Below, one piece after another: positions 7,451 to 10,678 of a stretch of 10,678 nucleotides of DNA. This stretch comes from Smittium mucronatum (lineage: Eukaryota; Kickxellomycota; Harpellomycetes; Harpellales; Legeriomycetaceae). The DNA lies in assembly GCA_001953115.1 (NCBI GenBank), contig LSSL01000032.1, positions 1 through 10,678 on the forward strand, written 5' to 3'. Under the pieces are notes generated by a model that searched no databases, was not told where the DNA came from, and saw nothing but the letters and a program-made list of their open reading frames with translations. How positions within the stretch are numbered: position 1 is the stretch's first letter; each line of letters starts with the position of its first letter. The position numbers were made by a program, and so were the translations under genes.

Positions 7451-10200
7451 ACTGTGCTCGCTTTTTTTACATCTAACTTGAAGATTCTAAGGGATGAAAC
7501 ACAATTTTCTTATTCTACCTTTTGTATTTCGAAACGGGGCATTAATTTTTCCAATCATGGGCCTAGACAAAGAGTCCATAAAAAAACATATGATATAATC
7601 AAGCATATCTTTGATAAGTTGTGTAACCTCGGCTAGTGATCTGGCGGTGATGATGTCATTGATGAAATCCTACCCCAAGTTTACCCAATTGGATTGTATA
7701 TTTGACTGATCAAACAAACTAGTTAAGCTAATTACAACATGGATGAAATTAATGACTCAGAGTTTTTAGCGCATCAAAACTAAGATACTATAATTCGGCC
7801 ATCAATCCATTTCAGAAAATTTAGACTGATTTGATTATTGCATGATGCCTATTATAAAAAAAACCACGCATTTAACTGAGACGAATTCAATAATAAGCCC
7901 ATTTTTCCTGGATAGATATGTTTGGGGTTAGAATGTGATCAAATAATAAAGTAAATCGCAGGAAACAATGTGTTTGTGGATAAATGAAGAAAAACGAACT
8001 TATTTGCACCTCATCCTTAAATTCTTGGATTTTCTATTAGAGCAATAATATGAGAGATTCTTTGTCAAGAACATATTTTTTTCAGCTATGCAAACCATTG
8101 TTACAATAGAATCTAATTATCAAGCTAATGGAATTTGTAAAAACATGCAAACTTAAATAAGACCTCCAAATTAATTCCAATTCTAGGTTACCCAATAAAA
8201 TTATACTTTGTCTTATCACCATATTTCCAAACCGGGAAAAAAGTGAAACTTTACAGTAGGGTTTGTCTTAAGTCCGCATCTCGAAAAAAAGTTCAACTTT
8301 TTATTATTATTATTATTAGTTCAAAATTTTGAATAAATATACAAATTCTTCTGAACTTGATTTCCAAAATATCAAAGTTCTATTTGCTACACTAAATAAG
8401 AATTAGCCATTTAATTCTATTAATTTAAATTTAGATGACATTGGAATTCCATTAGTGGTTTTATAATTTTTTTTATTATTAATATCAATAAAAAATCTGT
8501 AAAATTGTGCTAATATTTTTCTAGGCTCAATCCCAACCCAATAATTCATATTATCAGCTTCAAACCGAATTCCTAAACAAAAAAAACGCTAGGTGATAAT
8601 AATTGGTAGATAGAGTAAATATTATTAAATCTAGCTAAATTCCATTGGAAATGGCACAAATACGCAGAAAAAAAATAAGTTCATGATGCGGGCTTAGACA
8701 AGCTCTAATGTAAAAATTAAAAAGATTTATGTTTTGTTCAGACACTTTTCGCCGCAAATTCCGATATTTTCTGAAAAATATTAGTAGAATAATGGTTATT
8801 TGTTATTATTTATGCTTATGTTTATGCATGATAAGATTTCACCAAATTGAGGTTACAAATCATTAGCAGTGAATGGTAAACGATTTTTTATTATTAAAAC
8901 AATCTTTTTTACTGTGATAATATGTGTTTCTAAAAGTTAACCAACCCATTTAAATTTGTAAATCTGACCTTAAAAATCAATTCGAAGTTTAGTGAATGGA
9001 GTATTGCAAATAAAGGATATTGGTCTTAAATTGGATTTTATAAGCGATTTAAAAGCCATAATCTGTGGATGAAGGTTTGGGAGTTGTAAGGGCTCTTTTT
9101 GAAACAAATGGTTTAACCCCGAACTAAAATTATCTGGAATAATTCTAAAAAAACTAAATAAAGAGTGTGCGAAAACTTTCAATAGCATGGGATTGTGACT
9201 GGGATTATTATTTAATATTCTATTTGGAAGTAAACTTTTTATTATAAGATTTAATAAAAAGGAGGAGTAAGTATCTATAGTTTATAGTCTATGAAGGTTT
9301 TTAAAAAGCAAAGATTTGGTTCAGCCTTTATTTAAGTTCCATTAATAATCTTATTGTCTAAATTAAAACATAATTACTAGATAAACAGTTTGTTTTAAAT
9401 TTATATTTTTAAAAAAAGAGAGAGATATCGAATAAATGACGTTATTAAATTCTTTTTTGAAGCATTTTTAAGGATGAAATAATAGGTGTAAACAGAAAAT
9501 AAATCTAATACTTCGTGTTTTGGAAAATAAAAATTCGTAATTTCAATTTTTTAGTGAGTTCATAAAAAAAAATTGTTGATGAAATTTTCTTTTTTTTTCT
9601 CTCTTTTCATTGGAGTTTTTTTTTTTATTAAGATAAAAAGGCAAATTTTCGGATCATTTTGATTTCATTCTAAAAGTGATTTTCAAGAGGGAAATGTGAT
9701 TTAGACCTATTTATAATGGTATTTTATAAATTGGGACTATCACAAGTCTTAATCTAAAAAAAAAAATGAAATCAGTAGAGGCTGGTAAAGTCTGTATTTT
9801 GAATGTTGCTTTATAGTTATAATTGACTTGATTTTAGAACTTAATAAAGGATTTAAATGGAGTTCATCTTTTGATATTTTACAGGTACCAACAATTAGAA
9901 AAAATAATTTACCTTTATCATTTGGGAAATTATTCAATATAATAGACATTAGTTTATATTGCTTTCATAGGCAATTTATCATTATATAGTTTATTAGTTC
10001 AATACAATAAAAAATTGCTCAAAATTAGAACCTAAAATTATATTTATTGGTATATCCCCAAGATCGGGCAATTTTAGTAATTAATATAATATTTTCTAAA
10101 ATTAAATAAAAAATAGGAAAGAAAAGTGTCCGCTTCATCATGGAATCATACATATAATAAAAATACAGGCATCTAAATTTGTCCGTCTTTACTTAAATTA
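7451..10200. other. A+T-rich flank, only chance-level open frames
   Basis: About 2.7 kb with isolated frames of 60-72 codons (7454-7636 plus, 8970-9188 minus, 9749-9949 minus). None has a family motif I recognise. In DNA this rich in A+T roughly one codon in twelve is a stop by chance, so about ten frames of this length are expected in a window this size. The stretch 7480-7760 is less A+T-rich and open on both strands, and could hold an eroded exon, but nothing identifies it. Confidence 0.5.
8299..8318. repeat. (TTA)n microsatellite
   Basis: About six perfect TTA units in a row, preceded by a short T run. This is a common simple repeat in A+T-rich genomes. Confidence 0.9.
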
Positions 10201-10210
10201 AGTGACTATT

Positions 10211-10262
10211 GTTGAACAGTTCAACTCCCCTAAGAGTGAAATACCTTGCCATAGTTTAGGGG
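10211..10262. repeat. adjacent inverted repeats
   Basis: GTTGAAC (10211-10217) and GTTCAAC (10219-10225) are perfect inverted copies around a single base. Next to them CCCCTAA (10227-10233) pairs with TTAGGGG (10256-10262) over a loop of 22 bases. They could form hairpins in RNA or cruciforms in DNA. Their role is unknown. Confidence 0.6.
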
Positions 10263-10336
10263 CTTAATAGTGTACTTTTCGAAGTAAATTAAACTAAAAT
10301 TTCACACGGTGTTGTAATATTCTTGATTGGGAGTAG

Positions 10337-10528
10337 TGGAGACAGCGCAAAGCGATTCGGAGGACGGCGATTCCAGAGGAGGACCATCTCGAAACAGAAG
10401 AAACCGATCGTTTAGCACAGCTAAGACATTTTCAGGTGCACAAGCCTAGCGCTCGACAGTCAGACGGATCTCAGCTTCTAACAGCTATTTGTGGGAAATC
10501 CATGTCGATCAAACCCGCGTTTGGGTAG
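10337..10528 (+). CDS. possible exon, unknown protein
   Basis: Sixty-three codons are open from just after TAG (10334-10336) to TAG (10526-10528), in sequence of about half G+C within an A+T-rich region. The translation is hydrophilic, with an acidic stretch (PEEDHLETEETDR) and then LAQLRHFQVHKPS. I do not recognise it. There is no ATG near the start, so it would have to be an internal or terminal exon with its splice acceptor at the AG before 10337, and the pyrimidine tract there is poor. A second plus-strand frame (10327-10449, with SDSEDGDSRGG) and a minus-strand frame (about 10455-10312) are also open. The high G+C content alone may explain all three. Confidence 0.22.
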   Translation, partial: WRQRKAIRRTAIPEEDHLETEETDRLAQLRHFQVHKPSARQSDGSQLLTAICGKSMSIKPAFG

Positions 10529-10557
10529 GAACCTAATTTTATTAAACCTGTTAGAAG
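10475..10557. repeat. 10-bp inverted repeat enclosing a small hairpin
   Basis: CTTCTAACAG (10475-10484) and CTGTTAGAAG (10548-10557) are perfect inverted copies with 63 bases between them. Inside, CAAAC (10510-10514) and GTTTG (10519-10523) form a second stem with a 4-base loop. Together they could make a branched RNA fold. It overlaps the end of the possible exon. Confidence 0.6.
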
Positions 10558-10573
10558 TAGACTCTGACTAGGG

Positions 10574-10606
10574 GCTCATTAGCTTCAATGAGCTATTTTT
10601 CATTGA
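10574..10606. repeat. two overlapping, mutually exclusive hairpins
   Basis: GCTCATT (10574-10580) pairs with AATGAGC (10587-10593) over a 6-base loop. TCAATGA (10585-10591) pairs with TCATTGA (10600-10606). The two stems share 10587-10591, so only one can form at a time. A T run lies between the arms of the second. Confidence 0.55.
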
Positions 10607-10667
10607 CAAAGAGCTTAATTATTGACTAAAAGTAAACTCAGTTATACGTCTGCTTGAAGCAATGCCA

Positions 10668-10678
10668 GGGGGGGGGGG
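10668..10678. repeat. G11 run at the window end
   Basis: Eleven consecutive G, the only long G run in the window, ending exactly at its edge. This looks like a read- or contig-end artefact, though a real G tract cannot be excluded. Confidence 0.85.

Noticed and set aside
8041..8160. Plus-strand open stretch of about 37 codons near 8050-8155
   Set aside because: It is too short, flanked by dense stops, and not identifiable.
8970..9188. Minus-strand 72-codon frame, and a possible plus-strand relic with two frame changes over the same bases
   Set aside because: Both can be made to look protein-like by allowing frame changes, but frames of this length are expected by chance at this A+T content and no family motif is present.
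9749..9949. Minus-strand 66-codon frame
   Set aside because: It has low-complexity, A+T-driven composition, no motif and no supporting context.
10312..10340. Start of a second LTR (TGTTGTAATATTC)
   Set aside because: It has a TG start of LTR style, but no matching end, primer-binding site or second copy lies in the window.
10200..10678. tRNA, 5S rRNA or spliceosomal RNA gene
   Set aside because: The hairpins do not fit a cloverleaf, and no internal A and B box pair or snRNA core motif could be found.

Overview
The window is eukaryotic nuclear-type DNA, roughly three-quarters A+T by eye, from an organism I cannot name. An invertebrate animal would fit the A+T content and the style of the retroelement proteins, but that is inference. 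I see no bacterial-type operons, rRNA, tRNA or CRISPR array.

The one clearly identifiable unit is a complete but dead Ty3/gypsy LTR retrotransposon of about 5.1 kb at 559-5688, read on the minus strand. In its own reading direction it has: a 5' LTR (5341-5688), a primer-binding site two bases inside the LTR, gag (about 5110-4472), protease, reverse transcriptase, RNase H and integrase in one decayed pol region (about 4217-960), a purine-rich tract, and a 3' LTR (559-933). There is no room for an env gene. The LTRs carry TGTTAT...ATAACA-type ends, best preserved in the 5' copy, and the element is flanked by a candidate 5-bp target duplication, ATATT (554-558 and 5689-5693). The LTRs differ at roughly one in eight aligned positions, so the insertion is old. 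Pol is broken by at least five frame changes and many in-frame stops. Key residues are hit in several enzymes: the integrase catalytic Glu codon is now a stop, an RNase H Asp is Val, the integrase zinc-finger His positions are lost, and the last Cys of the Gag zinc knuckle is Phe.

Left of the element (1-553) nothing is recognisable. Just right of it (about 5763-5990) is a degenerate minisatellite: eleven units built round a GGGAAA core at a 20-22 bp spacing. From about 6000 to 10200 the sequence is A+T-rich non-coding DNA. Occasional frames of 60-70 codons occur at about the rate expected by chance, and there is a short (TTA)n microsatellite.

The last 480 bases (10200-10678) differ from the rest. 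Base composition rises to about half G+C over 10330-10530, several inverted repeats crowd together, and open frames occur on both strands. This could be an exon, a structured non-coding element or the edge of another mobile element. The window ends in a run of 11 G, which may be an assembly artefact. I found no convincing new biological system. The hairpin-rich right end and the minisatellite are the parts least explained.
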